A DNA stretch of 64,000 bases from Hordeum vulgare subsp. vulgare (taxonomy: Eukaryota; Streptophyta; Magnoliopsida; Poales; Poaceae), in the NCBI RefSeq assembly GCF_904849725.1, contig NC_058520.1, positions 322,597,186-322,661,185 of the forward strand, read 5' to 3'. How positions within the stretch are numbered: the first letter of the stretch is position 1; each line of letters opens with the position of its first letter. Shown here one piece after another: positions 36,501 to 47,550 of this stretch. The notes beneath the pieces were generated by a model. It was not told the DNA's origin, searched no databases, and was given only the letters and a program-made list of their open reading frames with translations. The position numbers were made by a program, and so were the translations under genes.

Positions 36501-37166
36501 AGGAGGAGGAGAAGGCCAAGGACCTTCTATCCTTCTCCTCCTCCTCCTACTCCTCCTCCTCCTCCTCCTTCTTGATTTCTTTTTCTTCTCCTCCTCCTCC
36601 TCCTCTTTCTTCTCCTCTTTCATATTATCCTTGCTTTAATTAACCCAACAATGACATAATTAGCCCATTTAGCTCCAAAATAACATAATAAGCTCAAAAT
36701 GGCATAAGAACCTTGGTTAGCTCATGAATATTATATACTTGGCTTGTTTTTCTCTAAAATGACATAATTATCCCATTTAGCTCAAAAAATACATAACTAG
36801 GTAATTTAGCTCCAACAAGAGGAGAAGAGGAGAAGAAATAGGCAAAATGAAAAGAAAGAAGAAGAAGAGATGAAGAAAAAGAGAAGAAGGAGGAGGAGGA
36901 GGAGAAGGCCAAGGACCTTCTATCCTTCTCCTCCTCCTCCTTCTCCTCCTCCTCCTCCTTCTTCTTGATTTCTTCTTCTTCTCCTCCTCCTCCTCTTTCT
37001 TCTCCTCTTTCATATTATCCTTGCTTTAATTAACCCAACAATGACATAATTAGCCGATTTTGCTCCAAAATACCATAATAAGCTCAAAATGACATAAGAA
37101 CCTTGGTTAGCTATGAATATTATATACTTAGCTTGTTTTTCTCTAAAATGACATAATTAGCCCATT
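33598..37166. repeat. Higher-order repeat: three copies of a three-unit block
   Basis: The variant core GGCCAATGACC occurs with a fixed spacing: the GAAGGC before it starts at 33735, 34921 and 36110, i.e. 1,186 and 1,189 bases apart. The two units after each also repeat in the same order, one with a GAAGAAGGAGG start of the purine run and one with the variants AAATACATAACTAGG and GATGAAGAAAAAGAG. The blocks are nearly identical, pointing to recent amplification of three units at a time. Confidence 0.85.
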
Positions 37167-40100
37167 TAGCTCAAAAAAGACATAATTAGGTAATTTAGCT
37201 CCAACAAGAGGAGAAGAGGAGAAGAAATAGGCAAAATGAAAAGAAAGAAGAAGAAGAGATGAAGAAGAAGAGAAGAAGGAGGAGGAGGAGGAGGAGGAGG
37301 AGGAGAAGGCCAAGGACCTTCTATCCTTCTCCACCTCCTCCTTCTCCTCCTCCTCCTTCTTCTTCTTGATTTCTTCTTCTTCTCCTCCTCCTCCTCTTTC
37401 TTCTCCTCTTTCATATTATCCTTGTTTTAATTAACCCAACAATGACATAATTAGCCCATTTAGCTCCAAAATACCATAATAAGCTCAAAATGGCATAAGA
37501 ACCTTGGTTAGCTATGAATATTATATACTTAGCTTGTTTTTCTCTAAAATGACATAATTAGCCCATTTAGCTCAAAAAAGACATAATTAGGTAATTTAGC
37601 TCCAACAAGAGGAGAAGAGGGGAAGAAATAGGCAAAATGAAAAGAAAGAAGAAGAAGAGATGAAGAAGAAGAGAAGAAGGAGGAGGAGGAGGAGGAGGAG
37701 AAGGCCAAGGACCTTCTATCCTTCTCCTCCTCCTCCTTCTTCTTGATTTCTTCTTCTTCTCCTCCTCCTCCTCTTTCTTCTCCTCTTTCATATTATCCTT
37801 GCTTTAATTAACCCAACAATGACATAATTAGCCCATTTAGCTCCAAAATAACATAATAAGCTCAAAATGGCATAAGAACCTTGGTTAGCTCATGAATATT
37901 ATATACTTAGCTTGTTTTTCTCTAAAATGACATAATTAGCCCATTTATCTCAAAAAAGACATAATTAGGTAATTTAGCTCCAACAAGAGGAGAAGAGGAG
38001 AAGAAATAGGCAAAATGAAAAGAAAGAAGAAGAAGAGATGAAGAAGAAGAGAAGAAGAAGGAGGAGGAGGAGGAGCAGCAGGAGGAGGAGGAAAAGGCCA
38101 AGGACCTTCTATCCTTCTCCTCCTCCTCCTTCTCGTCCTCCTCCTCCTTCTTCTTGATTTCTTCTTCTTCTCCTCCTCCTCCTCTTTCTTCTCCTCTTTC
38201 ATATTATCCTTGCTTTAATTAACCCAACAATGACATAATTAGCCCATTTAGCTCCAAAATACCATAATAAGCTCAGAATGGCATAAGAACCTTGTTTAGC
38301 TCATGAATATTATGTACTTGGCTTGTTTTTCTCTAAAATGACATAATTAGCCCATTTAGCTCAAAAAAGACATAATTAGGTAATTTAGCTCCAACAAGAG
38401 GAGAAGAGGAGAAGAAATAGGCAAAATGAAAAGAAAGAAGAAGAAGAGATGAAGAAGAAGAGAAGAACGAGGAGGAGGAGGAGGAGGAGGAGGAGGAGAA
38501 GGCCAAGGACCTTCTATCCTTCTCCTCCTCCTCCTTCTCCTCCTCCTCCTCCTTCTTCTTGATTTCTTCTTCTTCTCCTCCTCCTCCTCTTTCTTCTCCT
38601 CTTTCATATTATCCTTGCTTTAATTAACCCAACAATGACATAATTAGCCCATTTAGCTCCAAAATAACATAATAAGCTCGAAATGGCATAAGAACCTTGG
38701 TTAGCTCATGAATATTATATACTTAGCTTGTTTTTCTCTAAAATGACTTAATTAGCCCATTTAGCTCAAAAAAGACATAATTAGGTAATTTAGCTCCAAC
38801 AAGAGGAGAAGAGGAGAAGAAATAGGCAAAATGAAAAGAAAGAAGAAGAAGAGATGAAGAAGAAGAGAAGAAGGAGGAGGAGGAGGAGGAGGAGGAGGAG
38901 GAGAAGGCCAAGGACCTTCTATCCTTCTCCTCCTCCTCCTTCTCCTCCTCCTCCTCCTTCTTCTTGATTTCTTCTTCTTCTCCTCCTCCTCCTCCTCTTT
39001 CTTCTCCTCTTTCATATTATCCTTGCTTTAATTAACCCAACAATGACATAATTAGCCCATTTAGCTCCAAAATAACATAATAAGCTCAAAATGGCAAAGA
39101 ACCTTGGTTAGCTCATGAATATTATATACTTGGCTTGTTTTTCTCTAAAATGACATAATTAGCCCATTTAGCTCAAAAAAGACATAACTAGGTAATTTAG
39201 CTCCAACAAGAGGAGAAGAGGAGAAGAAATAGGCAAAATGAAAAGAAAGAAGAAGAAGAGATGAAGAAAAAGAGAAGAAGGAGGAGGAGGAGGAGGAGGA
39301 GGAGGAGAAGGCCAAGGACCTTCTATCCTTCTCCTCCTCCTCCTTCTCCTCCTCCTCCTCCTTCTTCTTGATTTCTTCTTCTTCTCCTCCTCCTCCTCTT
39401 TATTCTCCTCTTTCATATTATCCTTGCTTTAATTAACCCAACAATGACATAATTAGCCAATTTTGCTCCAAAATACCATAATAAGCTCAAAATGACATAA
39501 GAACCTTGGTTAGCTATGAATATTATATACTTAGCTTGTTTTTCTCTAAAATGACATAATTAGCCCATTTAGCTCAAAAAAGACATAATTAGGTAATTTA
39601 GCTCCAACAAGAGGAGAAGAGGAGAAGAAATAGGCAAAATGAAAAGAAAGAAGAAGAAGAGATGAAGAAGAAGAGAAGAAGAAGGAGGAGGAGGAGGAGG
39701 AGGAGGAGGAGAAGGCCAAGGACCTTCTATCCTTCTCCTCCTCCTCCTTCTCCTCCTCCTCCTCCTCCTTCTTGATTTCTTTTTCTTCTCCTCCTCCTCG
39801 TCCTCTTTCTTCTCCTCTTTCATATTATCCTTGCTTTAATTAACCCAACAATGACATAATTAGCCCATTTAGCTCCAAAATAACATAATAAGCTCAAAAT
39901 GGCATAAGAACCTTGGTTAGCTCATGAATATTATATACTTGGCTTGTTTTTCTCTAAAATGACATAATTAGCCCATTTAGCTCAAAAAATACATAACTAG
40001 GTAATTTAGCTCCAACAAGAGGAGAAGAGGAGAAGAAATAGGCAAAATGAAAAGAAAGAAGAAGAAGAGATGAAGAAAAAGAGAAGAAGAAGGAGGAGGA

Positions 40101-43100
40101 GGAGGAGGAGGAGGAGGAGAAGGCCAAGGACCTTCTATCCTTCTCCTCCTCCTCCTTCTCCTCCTCCTCCTCCTTCTTCTTGATTTCTTCTTCTTCTCCT
40201 CCTCCTCCTCTTTCTTCTCCTCTTTCATATTATCCTTGCTTTAATTAACCCAACAATGACATAATTAGCCGATTTTGCTCCAAAATACCATAATAAGCTC
40301 AAAATGACATAAGAACCTTGGTTAGCTATGAATATTATATACTTAGCTTGTTTTTCTCTAAAATGACATAATTAGCCCATTTAGCTCAAAAAAGACATAA
40401 TTAGGTAATTTAGCTCCAACAAGAGGAGAAGAGGAGAAGAAATAGGCAAAATGAAAAGAAAGAAGAAGAAGAGATGAAGAAGAAGAGAAGAAGGAGGAGG
40501 AGGAGGAGGAGGAGGAGGAGAAGGCCAAGGACCTTCTATCCTTCTCCACCTCCTCCTTCTCCTCCTCCTCCTTCTTCTTCTTGATTTCTTCTTCTTCTCC
40601 TCCTCCTCCTCTTTCTTCTCCTCTTTCATATTATCCTTGTTTTAATTAACCCAACAATGACGTAATTAGCCCATTTAGCTCCAAAATACCATAATAAGCT
40701 CAAAATGGCATAAGAACCTTGGTTAGCTATGAATATTATATCCTTAGCTTGTTTTTCTCTAAAATGACATAATTAGCCCATTTAGCTCAAAAAAGACATA
40801 ATTAGGTAATTTAGCTCCAACAAGAGGAGAAGAGGGGAAGAAATAGGCAAAATGAAAAGAAAGAAGAAGAAGAGATGAAGAAGAAGAGAAGAAGGAGGAG
40901 GAGGAGGAGGAGGAGAAGGCCAAGGACCTTCTATCCTTCTCCTCCTCCTCCTTCTCCTCCTCCTCCTCCTTCTTCTTGATTTCTTCTTCTTCTCCTCCTC
41001 CTCCTCTTTCTTCTCCTCTTTCATATTATCCTTGCTTTAATTAACCCAACAATGACATAATTAGCCCATTTAGCTCCAAAATAACATAATAAGCTCAAAA
41101 TGGCATAAGAACCTTGGTTAGCTCATGAATATTATATACTTAGCTTGTTTTTCTCTAAAATGACATAATTAGCCCATTTATCTCAAAAAATACATAATTA
41201 GGTAATTTAGCTCCAACAAGAGGAGAAGAGGAGAAGAAATAGGCAAAATGAAAAGAAAGAAGAAGAAGAGATGAAGAAGAAGAGAAGAAGAAGGAGGAGG
41301 AGGAGGAGCAGCAGGAGGAGGAGGAAAAGGCCAAGGACCTTCTATCCTTCTCCTCCTCCTCCTTCTCGTCCTCCTCCTCCTTCTTCTTGATTTCTTCTTC
41401 TTCTCCTCCTCCTCCTCTTTCTTCTCCTCTTTCATATTATCCTTGCTTTAATTAACCCAACAATGACATAATTAGCCCATTTAGCTCCAAAATACCATAA
41501 TAAGCTCAGAATGGCATAAGAACCTTGGTTAGCTCATGAATATTATGTACTTGGCTTGTTTTTCTCTAAAATGACATAATTAGCCCATTTAGCTCAAAAA
41601 AGACATAATTAGGTAATTTAGCTCCAACAAGAGGAGAAGAGGAGAAGAAATAGGCAAAATGAAAAGAAAGAAGAAGAAGAGATGAAGAAGAAGAGAAGAA
41701 CGAGGAGGAGGAGGAGGAGGAGGAGGAGGAGGAGAAGGCCAAGGACCTTCTATCCTTCTCCTCCTCCTCCTTCTCCTCCTCCTCCTCCTTCTTCTTGATT
41801 TCTTCTTCTTCTCCTCCTCCTCCTCTTTCTTCTCCTCTTTCATATTATCCTTGCTTTAATTAACCCAACAATGACATAATTAGCCCATTTAGCTCCAAAA
41901 TAACATAATAAGCTCGAAATGGCATAAGAACCTTGGTTAGCTCATGAATATTATATACTTAGCTTGTTTTTCTCTAAAATGACATAATTAGCCCATTTAG
42001 CTCAAAAAAGACATAATTAGGTAATTTAGCTCCAACAAGAGGAGAAGAGGAGAAGAAATAGGCAAAATGAAAAGAAAGAAGAAGAAGAGATGAAGAAGAA
42101 GAGAAGAAGAAGGAGGAGGAGGAGGAGGAGGAGGAGGAGGAGAAGGCCAAGGACCTTCTATCCTTCTCCTCCTCCTCCTTCTCCTCCTCCTCCTCCTTCT
42201 TCTTGATTTCTTCTTCTTCTCCTCCTCCTCCTCCTCTTTCTTCTCCTCTTTCATATTATCCTTGCTTTAATTAACCCAACAATGACATAATTAGCCCATT
42301 TAGCTCCAAAATAACATAATAAGCTCAAAATGGCAAAGAACCTTGGTTAGCTCATGAATATTATATACTTGGCTTGTTTTTCTCTAAAATGACATAATTA
42401 GCCCATTTAGCTCAAAAAAGACATAACTAGGTAATTTAGCTCCAACAAGAGGAGAAGAGGAGAAGAAATAGGCAAAATGAAAAGAAAGAAGAAGAAGAGA
42501 TGAAGAAAAAGAGAAGAAGGAGGAGGAGGAGGAGGAGGAGGAGGAGGAGAAGGCCAAGGACCTTCTATCCTTCTCCTCCTCCTCCTTCTCCTCCTCCTCC
42601 TCCTTCTTCTTGATTTCTTCTTCTTCTCCTCCTCCTCCTCTTTCTTCTCCTCTTTCATATTATCCTTGCTTTAATTAACCCAACAATGACATAATTAGCC
42701 GATTTAGCTCCAAAATACCATAATAAGCTCAAAATGACATAAGAACCTTTGTTAGCTATGAATATTATATACTTAGCTTGTTTTTCTCTAAAATGACATA
42801 ATTAGCCCATTTAGCTCAAAAAAGACATAATTAGGTAATTTAGCTCCAACAAGAGGAGAAGAGGAGAAGAAATAGGCAAAATGAAAAGAAAGAAGAAGAA
42901 GAGATGAAGAAGAAGAGAAGAAGGAGGAGGAGGAGGAGGAGGAGGAGAAGGCCAAGGACCTTCTATCCTTCTCCTCCTCCTCCTTCTCCTCCTCCTCCTC
43001 CTTCTTCTTGATTTCTTCTTCTTCTCCTCCTCCTCCTCTTTCTTCTCCTCTTTCATATTATCCTTGCTTTAATTAACCCACAAATGACATAATTAGCCCA

Positions 43101-43200
43101 TTTAGCTCCAAAATACCATAATAAGCTCAAAATGGCATAAGAACCTTGGTTAGCTATGAATATTATATACTTGGCTTGTTTTTCTCTAAAATGACATAAT
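36777..43200. repeat. Higher-order repeat: 3.23-kb (eight-unit) duplication
   Basis: Rare variants recur at one offset. GAGCAGCAGGAGG starts at 38073 and 41306, and ATTATGTACTT starts at 38309 and 41542, both 3,233 bases apart. The same pair also occurs at 32915 and 33151, 5,158 bases left of the first. Unit order around them is kept (for example the TCTCCACCTCC unit at about 37330 and 40550). This is a segmental duplication of about eight units with a further related block to the left. Confidence 0.8.
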
Positions 43201-45631
43201 TAGCCCATTTAGCTCAAAAAAGACATAATTAGGTAATTTAGCTCCAACAATAGGAGAAGAGGAGAAGAAATAGGCAAAATGAAAAGAAAGAAGAAGAAGA
43301 GATGAAGAAGAAGAGAAGAACGAGGAGGAGGAGGAGGAGGAGGAGGAGGAGAAGGCCAAGGACCTTCTATCCTTCTCCTCCTCCTCCTTCTCCTGCTCCT
43401 CCTCCTTCTTCTTGATTTCTTCTTCTTCTCCTCCTCCTCCTCTTTCTTCTCCTCTTTCATATTATCCTTGCTTTAATTAACCCAACAATGACATAATTAG
43501 CCCATTTAGCTCCAAAATAACATAATAAGCTCAAAATGGCATAAGAACCTTGGTTAGCTCATGAATATTATATACTTAGCTTGTTTTTCTCTAAAATGAC
43601 ATAATTAGCACATTTAGCTCAAAAAAGACATAATTAGGTAATTTAGCTCCAACAAGAGGAGAAGAGGAGAAGAAATAGGCAAAATGAAAAGAAAGAAGAA
43701 GAAGAGATGAAGAAGAAGAGAAGAAGAAGGAGGAGGAGGAGGAGCAGCAGGAGGAGGAGGAGAAGGCCAAGGACCTTCTATCCTTCTCCTCCTCCTCCTC
43801 CTTCTTCTTGATTTCTTCTTCTTCTCCTCCTCCTCCTCTTGCTTCTCCTCTTTCATATTATCCTTGCTTTAATTAACCCAACAATGACATAATTAGCCCA
43901 TTTAGCTCCAAAATACCATAATAAGCTCAGAATGGCATAAGAACCTTGGTTAGCTCATGAATATTATATACTTGGCTTGTTTTTCTCTAAAATGACATAA
44001 TTAGCCCATTTAGCTCAAAAAAGACATAATTAGGTAATTTAGCTCCAACAAGAGGAGAAGAGGAGAAGAAATAGGCAAAATGAAAAGAAAGAAGAAGAAG
44101 AGATGAAGAAGAAGAGAAGAACGAGGAGGAGGAGTAGGAGGAGGAGGAGGAGGAGAAGGCCAAGGACCTTCTATCCTTCTCCTCCTCCTCCTTCTCCTCC
44201 TCCTCCTCCTTCTTCTTGATTTCTTCTTCTTCTCCTCCTCCTCCTCTTTCTTCTCCTCTTTCATATTATCCTTGCTTTAATTAACCCAACAATGACATAA
44301 TTAGCCCATTTAGCTCCAAAATACCATAATAAGCTCAAAATGGCATAAGAACCTTGGTTAGCTCATGAATATTATATACTTAGCTTGTTTTTCTCTAAAA
44401 TGACATAATTAGCCCATTTAGCTCAAAAAATACATAATTAGGTAATTTAGCTCCAAGAAGAGGAGAAGAGGATAAGAAATAGGCAAAATGAAAAGAAAGA
44501 AGAAGAAGAGATGAAGAAGAAGAGAAGAAGAAGAAGGAGGAGGAGGAGGAGGAGGAGGAGAAGGCCAAGGACCTTCTATCCTTCTCCTCCTCCTCCTTCT
44601 CCTCCTCCTCCTCCTTCTTCTTGATTTCTTCTTCTTCTACTCCTCCTCCTCTTTCTTCTCCTCTTTCATATTATCCTTGCTTTAATTAACCCAACAATGA
44701 CATAATTAGCCCATTTAGCTCCAAAATACCATAATAAGCTCAAAATGGCATAAGAACCTTGGTTAGCTCATGAATATTATATACTTAGCTTGTTTTTCTC
44801 TAAAATGACATAATTAGCCCATTTAGCTCAAAAAATACATAATTAGGTAATTTAGCTCCAAGAAGAGGAGAAGAGGATAAGAAATAGGCAAAATGAAAAG
44901 AAAGAAGAAGAAGAGATGAAGAAGAAGAGAAGAAGAAGAAGGAGGAGGAGGAGGAGGAGGAGAAGGCCAAGGACCTTCTATCCTTCTCCTCCTCCTCCTT
45001 CTCCTCCTTCTTCTTGATTTCTTCTTCTTCTCCTCCTCCTCCTCTTTCTTCTCCTCTTTCATATTATCCTTGCTTTAATTAACCCAACAATGACATAATT
45101 AGCCCATTTAGCTCCAAAATACCATAATAAGCTCAAAATGCCATAAGAACCTTGGTTAGCTCATGAATATTATATACTTAGCTTGTTTTTCTCTAAAATG
45201 ACATAATTAGCCCATTTAGCTCAAAAAAGACATAATTAGGTAATTTAGCTCCAACAAGAGGAGAAGAGGAGAAGAAATAGGCAAAATGAAAAGAAAGAAG
45301 AAGAAGAGATGAAGAAGAAGAGAAGAAGAAGGAGGAGGAGGAGGAGGAGGAGGAGGAGGAGAAGGCCAAGGACCTTCTATCCTTCTCCTCCTCCTCCTTC
45401 TCCTCCTCCTCCTCCTCCTTCTTGATTTCTTTTTCTTCTCCTCCTCCTCCTCCTCTTTCTTCTCCTCTTTCATATTATCCTTGCTTTAATTAACCCAACA
45501 ATGACATAATTAGCCCATTTAGCTCCAAAATACCATAATAAGCTCAAAATGGCATAAGAACCTTGGTTAGCTCATGAATATTATATACTTAGCTTGTTTT
45601 CCTCTAAAATGACATAATTGGAATATTTAGC

Positions 45632-45955
45632 TCAAAAAGAAGGAGAAGGAAGAAGAAGAAGAAGAGAAGAAGAATAGAAGGAGAAGGAGAAGAATAAGGA
45701 GGAGGAGGAGAAGAAGAAGGAGGAGGAGGAGAAGAAGAGAAGAAGAAGGAGAAGGAGGAGAAGAAGAAGGAGAAGGAGAAGGAGCCTTCTTCTCCTTCTT
45801 CTTCTCTCCTTCTTCTCCTCCTTCTTCTCATTCTTCTTCTCTTCTTTTTTCTTCTTCTCCTCCTCCTTCTCCTTCTCCTTCCCCTTCCCCTCCTCCTCCT
45901 CCTCCTTGTTTTTCTTCTCCTTGTTCTCTTATTGCTTCTTCTCTTTCTTCTTCAA
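45632..45955. repeat. Purine/pyrimidine inverted repeat after the array
   Basis: About 150 bases of GAAGGAGAAGAAG-type purine sequence up to 45784 are followed directly by about 170 bases of CTTCTTCTCC-type pyrimidine sequence. The turn is at GGAGAAGGAGCCTTCTTCTCC. It is organised like one array unit but with longer, less regular arms and no AT-rich part. Confidence 0.8.
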
Positions 45956-46022
45956 TTTAGCTTATTTGTCATATATATGTTGTTGTTCTTCTTCTACTTA
46001 CTTTCTTATTCCCATTTTGCAG

Positions 46023-46330
46023 ATTGGATGTACTACATGCATGGAAGCTGGCATTGGAGTGCTTTAGTTTCCGTTTTTATTTGAGTTGATGAACAATGTG
46101 TTGGTTCTTTGTATGTGTTGATCAACAATATATGTGCAACTATATGTATGTATATATGGATGAAACTTCGTATGTGTTGGTTCTTTTGATATATGGGATG
46201 TACGTTGATGAACAAATGGCATTGATGAGCTTTATATGTATATCATATATGTGTTGTGATCTATTTATGATATATGTGCTCTGAATTATATGTATATGTG
46301 ATGTGAAATAGAAAAAATAAATAAAAATGG
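46023..46330 (+). other. 3' untranslated exon of the CACTA transcript
   Basis: It follows the acceptor TTTTGCAG and starts ATTGGATGTACTACATGC. It is T- and TATG-rich without a coding frame. GAAAAAATAAATAAAAATGG near 46311 could serve as a polyadenylation region. No reading frame was found that joins it to the second gene, whose stop is at 15585-15587. Confidence 0.45.
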
Positions 46331-46339
46331 GACAATATA

Positions 46340-46912
46340 GGATCTTTGCCGTCTGCCAGCTGATGGCAAAGGCCTTTGCCATCAGCCAGCAGACGGCAAA
46401 GGTGCCACGTGGCGCCCAGCTGTGCAACCTGGGCAGTAGCAGCTGGCCATATAGTCTCTTTGCCGTCTGCCTGATGGGTGGGCAGACGGCAAAGAAGACA
46501 AAAGTGGAGAGAGGGGGGAGGGGAGGACACGGCAGACGACAAAGATAGTCAAGGGGGCAGACGGCAAAGATGGAGGGAGGGAGGGGAGGGGAGGAGAAGG
46601 CGGACGGCAAAGCTTGACCGGGAGGCAGACGGCAAAGATTGCTGAGGAGGCAGACGGCAAAGGCTCCGTTAACCCCTAACGGAGGCAACGCCTCTCGGCT
46701 GCCGTCCCAAACTCTTTGCCGACTGCTCCTCAGGAAAGCTGACGGCAAAGAGCTTTGCCGTCCGCTTTAGGGGGGCAGACGGCAAAGAAGGTCCTATGCC
46801 GTCGTAGGCTGACGCAGAAAATTTGCCGGCCGTGACAATCTTTGCCGTCTGTGGTACTGTCTTTGCCGTCCGGGTATTTGTCTTCGCCGTCTGTGATGGC
46901 AGACGGCAAAGA
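46340..46912. repeat. Right subterminal repeats of the CACTA element
   Basis: About sixteen copies of CTTTGCCGTCTGCC or its inverse GGCAGACGGCAAAG, in both orientations, fill about 570 bases. Variants include CTTTGCCGTCCGC and CTTCGCCGTCTG. This is two to three times as many as at the left end. They are the expected binding sites for the second CACTA protein. Confidence 0.85.
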
Positions 46913-46914
46913 AG

Positions 46915-46929
46915 GTGATTCCTGTAGTG
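46915..46929 (+). repeat. Right terminal inverted repeat of the CACTA element
   Basis: GTGATTCCTGTAGTG is the inverted counterpart of the left end and is followed by TTT (46930-46932), the second copy of the target duplication. Confidence 0.9.
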
Positions 46930-46932
46930 TTT

Positions 46933-47539
46933 ATTCATATTTCTTGAGTTTACTTTGTCTACATCATGTCATTGTTCTCCATACATTAATCTGTTTTACT
47001 TAATAGTCTAGATGAATGCTGCATAGCGGCCGATGAGTGGAGTAATAGTAATAGGTGCAAGCAGGAGTCGACCTATTTGTTTATGGACATGATGCCTATA
47101 TACACATGATCATTTCCATGAATATCGCATAACTATCCGCTTTTCTGTCAATTGCCCAACAATAATTTGTTTACCCACCGTATGCTATTTTTCCATGAGA
47201 GATGCCATTAGGGAAAGCTATGGCCCTAGGTCTATTCACAACATATTTATAAAACATTCATTACCTTGCTTCCACTTACTTTATTTTATTTTATCTTGCT
47301 ACCTACAATTACCACACACCTCGCTTGCATATAACAAGACAAGAGGATTGACCATCCTCTTGCCAACGCTGGGGGCATGTTGTTTGTTCTTTTGTGTGCA
47401 GCCATTGAAAACGGTTGTGTTTGATATTCCTATTGGTTCGATAAACCTTGGTTTCATAACTGAGGGAAATCCTTACCCGCTTTGTGCTGCGATAACATGT
47501 TCCTCTTCATGGAAAACCCAACGCGGACCACGAGTATCA
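46933..47539 (+). mobile_element. Gypsy 5' LTR (Sabrina-like), right part
   Basis: It continues the LTR that breaks at 10199, starting ATTCATATTTCTTGAG, and is collinear with 51785-52395. It ends CACGAGTATCA, a CA terminus, 11 bases before an intact primer site. The frame 47195-47773 crosses the LTR end and primer site and has no domain, so it is not a gene. Confidence 0.9.
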
Positions 47540-47550
47540 CAAAGGATTTC

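Larger units (their letters stand above)
15612..45639. repeat. Tandem satellite array, about 75 units of about 400 bp
   Basis: The core GAAGGCCAAGGACCTTC recurs about 75 times from about 15752 to 45366, a mean spacing of about 400 bases. Each unit has, in order: TTAATTAACCCAACAATGAC, two copies of a block with TAATTAGCCCATTTAGCTC and a third shorter copy, GAATATTATATACTT, AGAAATAGGCAAAATG, a GAA/GGA purine tract of about 80-110 bases, the core, then a TCC/TTC pyrimidine tract ending CTCTTTCATATTATCC. Length differences between units are mostly multiples of three in the GGA and TCC runs. The first unit (about 15612-15960) is the most diverged and lacks much of the purine tract. No other element interrupts the array. 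Confidence 0.97.
15596..46022 (+). other. Putative 30.4-kb 3' UTR intron holding the satellite array
   Basis: Eight bases after the TGA of the second gene there is CTACG|GTAAGTTTCT at 15596. The next good acceptor is the pyrimidine-rich TTCCCATTTTGCAG ending at 46022, followed by a sequence typical of CACTA 3' untranslated regions. The whole array lies between. The 5' intron of the same transposon starts with the same ten bases, GTAAGTTTCT. Splicing is inferred, not shown. Confidence 0.5.
10200..46929 (+). mobile_element. 36.7-kb CACTA (DTC) transposon with internal satellite array
   Basis: The ends are CACTACTGGAATTCC at 10200 and GTGATTCCTGTAGTG at 46929, an imperfect terminal inverted repeat of the CACTA class. 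They are bracketed by TTT at 10197-10199 and 46930-46932, the 3-bp duplication typical of this superfamily. Removing the element and one TTT restores an uninterrupted LTR that matches the second LTR copy at 50845-52395. Inside, in order: subterminal TTTGCCGTCTGCC repeats, a GC-rich untranslated exon, a 5' intron, a TNP2-type transposase pseudogene, a second gene whose core is deleted, a 30-kb tandem array, a 3' untranslated exon, and more subterminal repeats. Both genes are damaged, so it is probably non-autonomous and would need transposase from elsewhere. Confidence 0.93.

Noticed and set aside
16428..45473. More than 60 similar minus-strand ORFs of 60-87 residues, with Arg, Pro and Ser runs
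   Set aside because: They are translations of GGA/TCC and GAA/TTC triplet tracts in the satellite units. Overlapping frames are open as well (poly-Ser frame). No domain and no promoter per unit.
15612..45639. Regularly spaced repeats that could suggest a CRISPR array
   Set aside because: The repeats are contiguous 400-bp units with no unique spacers and no associated genes, and the context is a plant transposon.
46140..46748. 202-residue minus-strand frame
   Set aside because: It is built of the subterminal CTTTGCCGTC repeats, which translate as repeated LCRLP/FAVC strings, and covers a transposon end.
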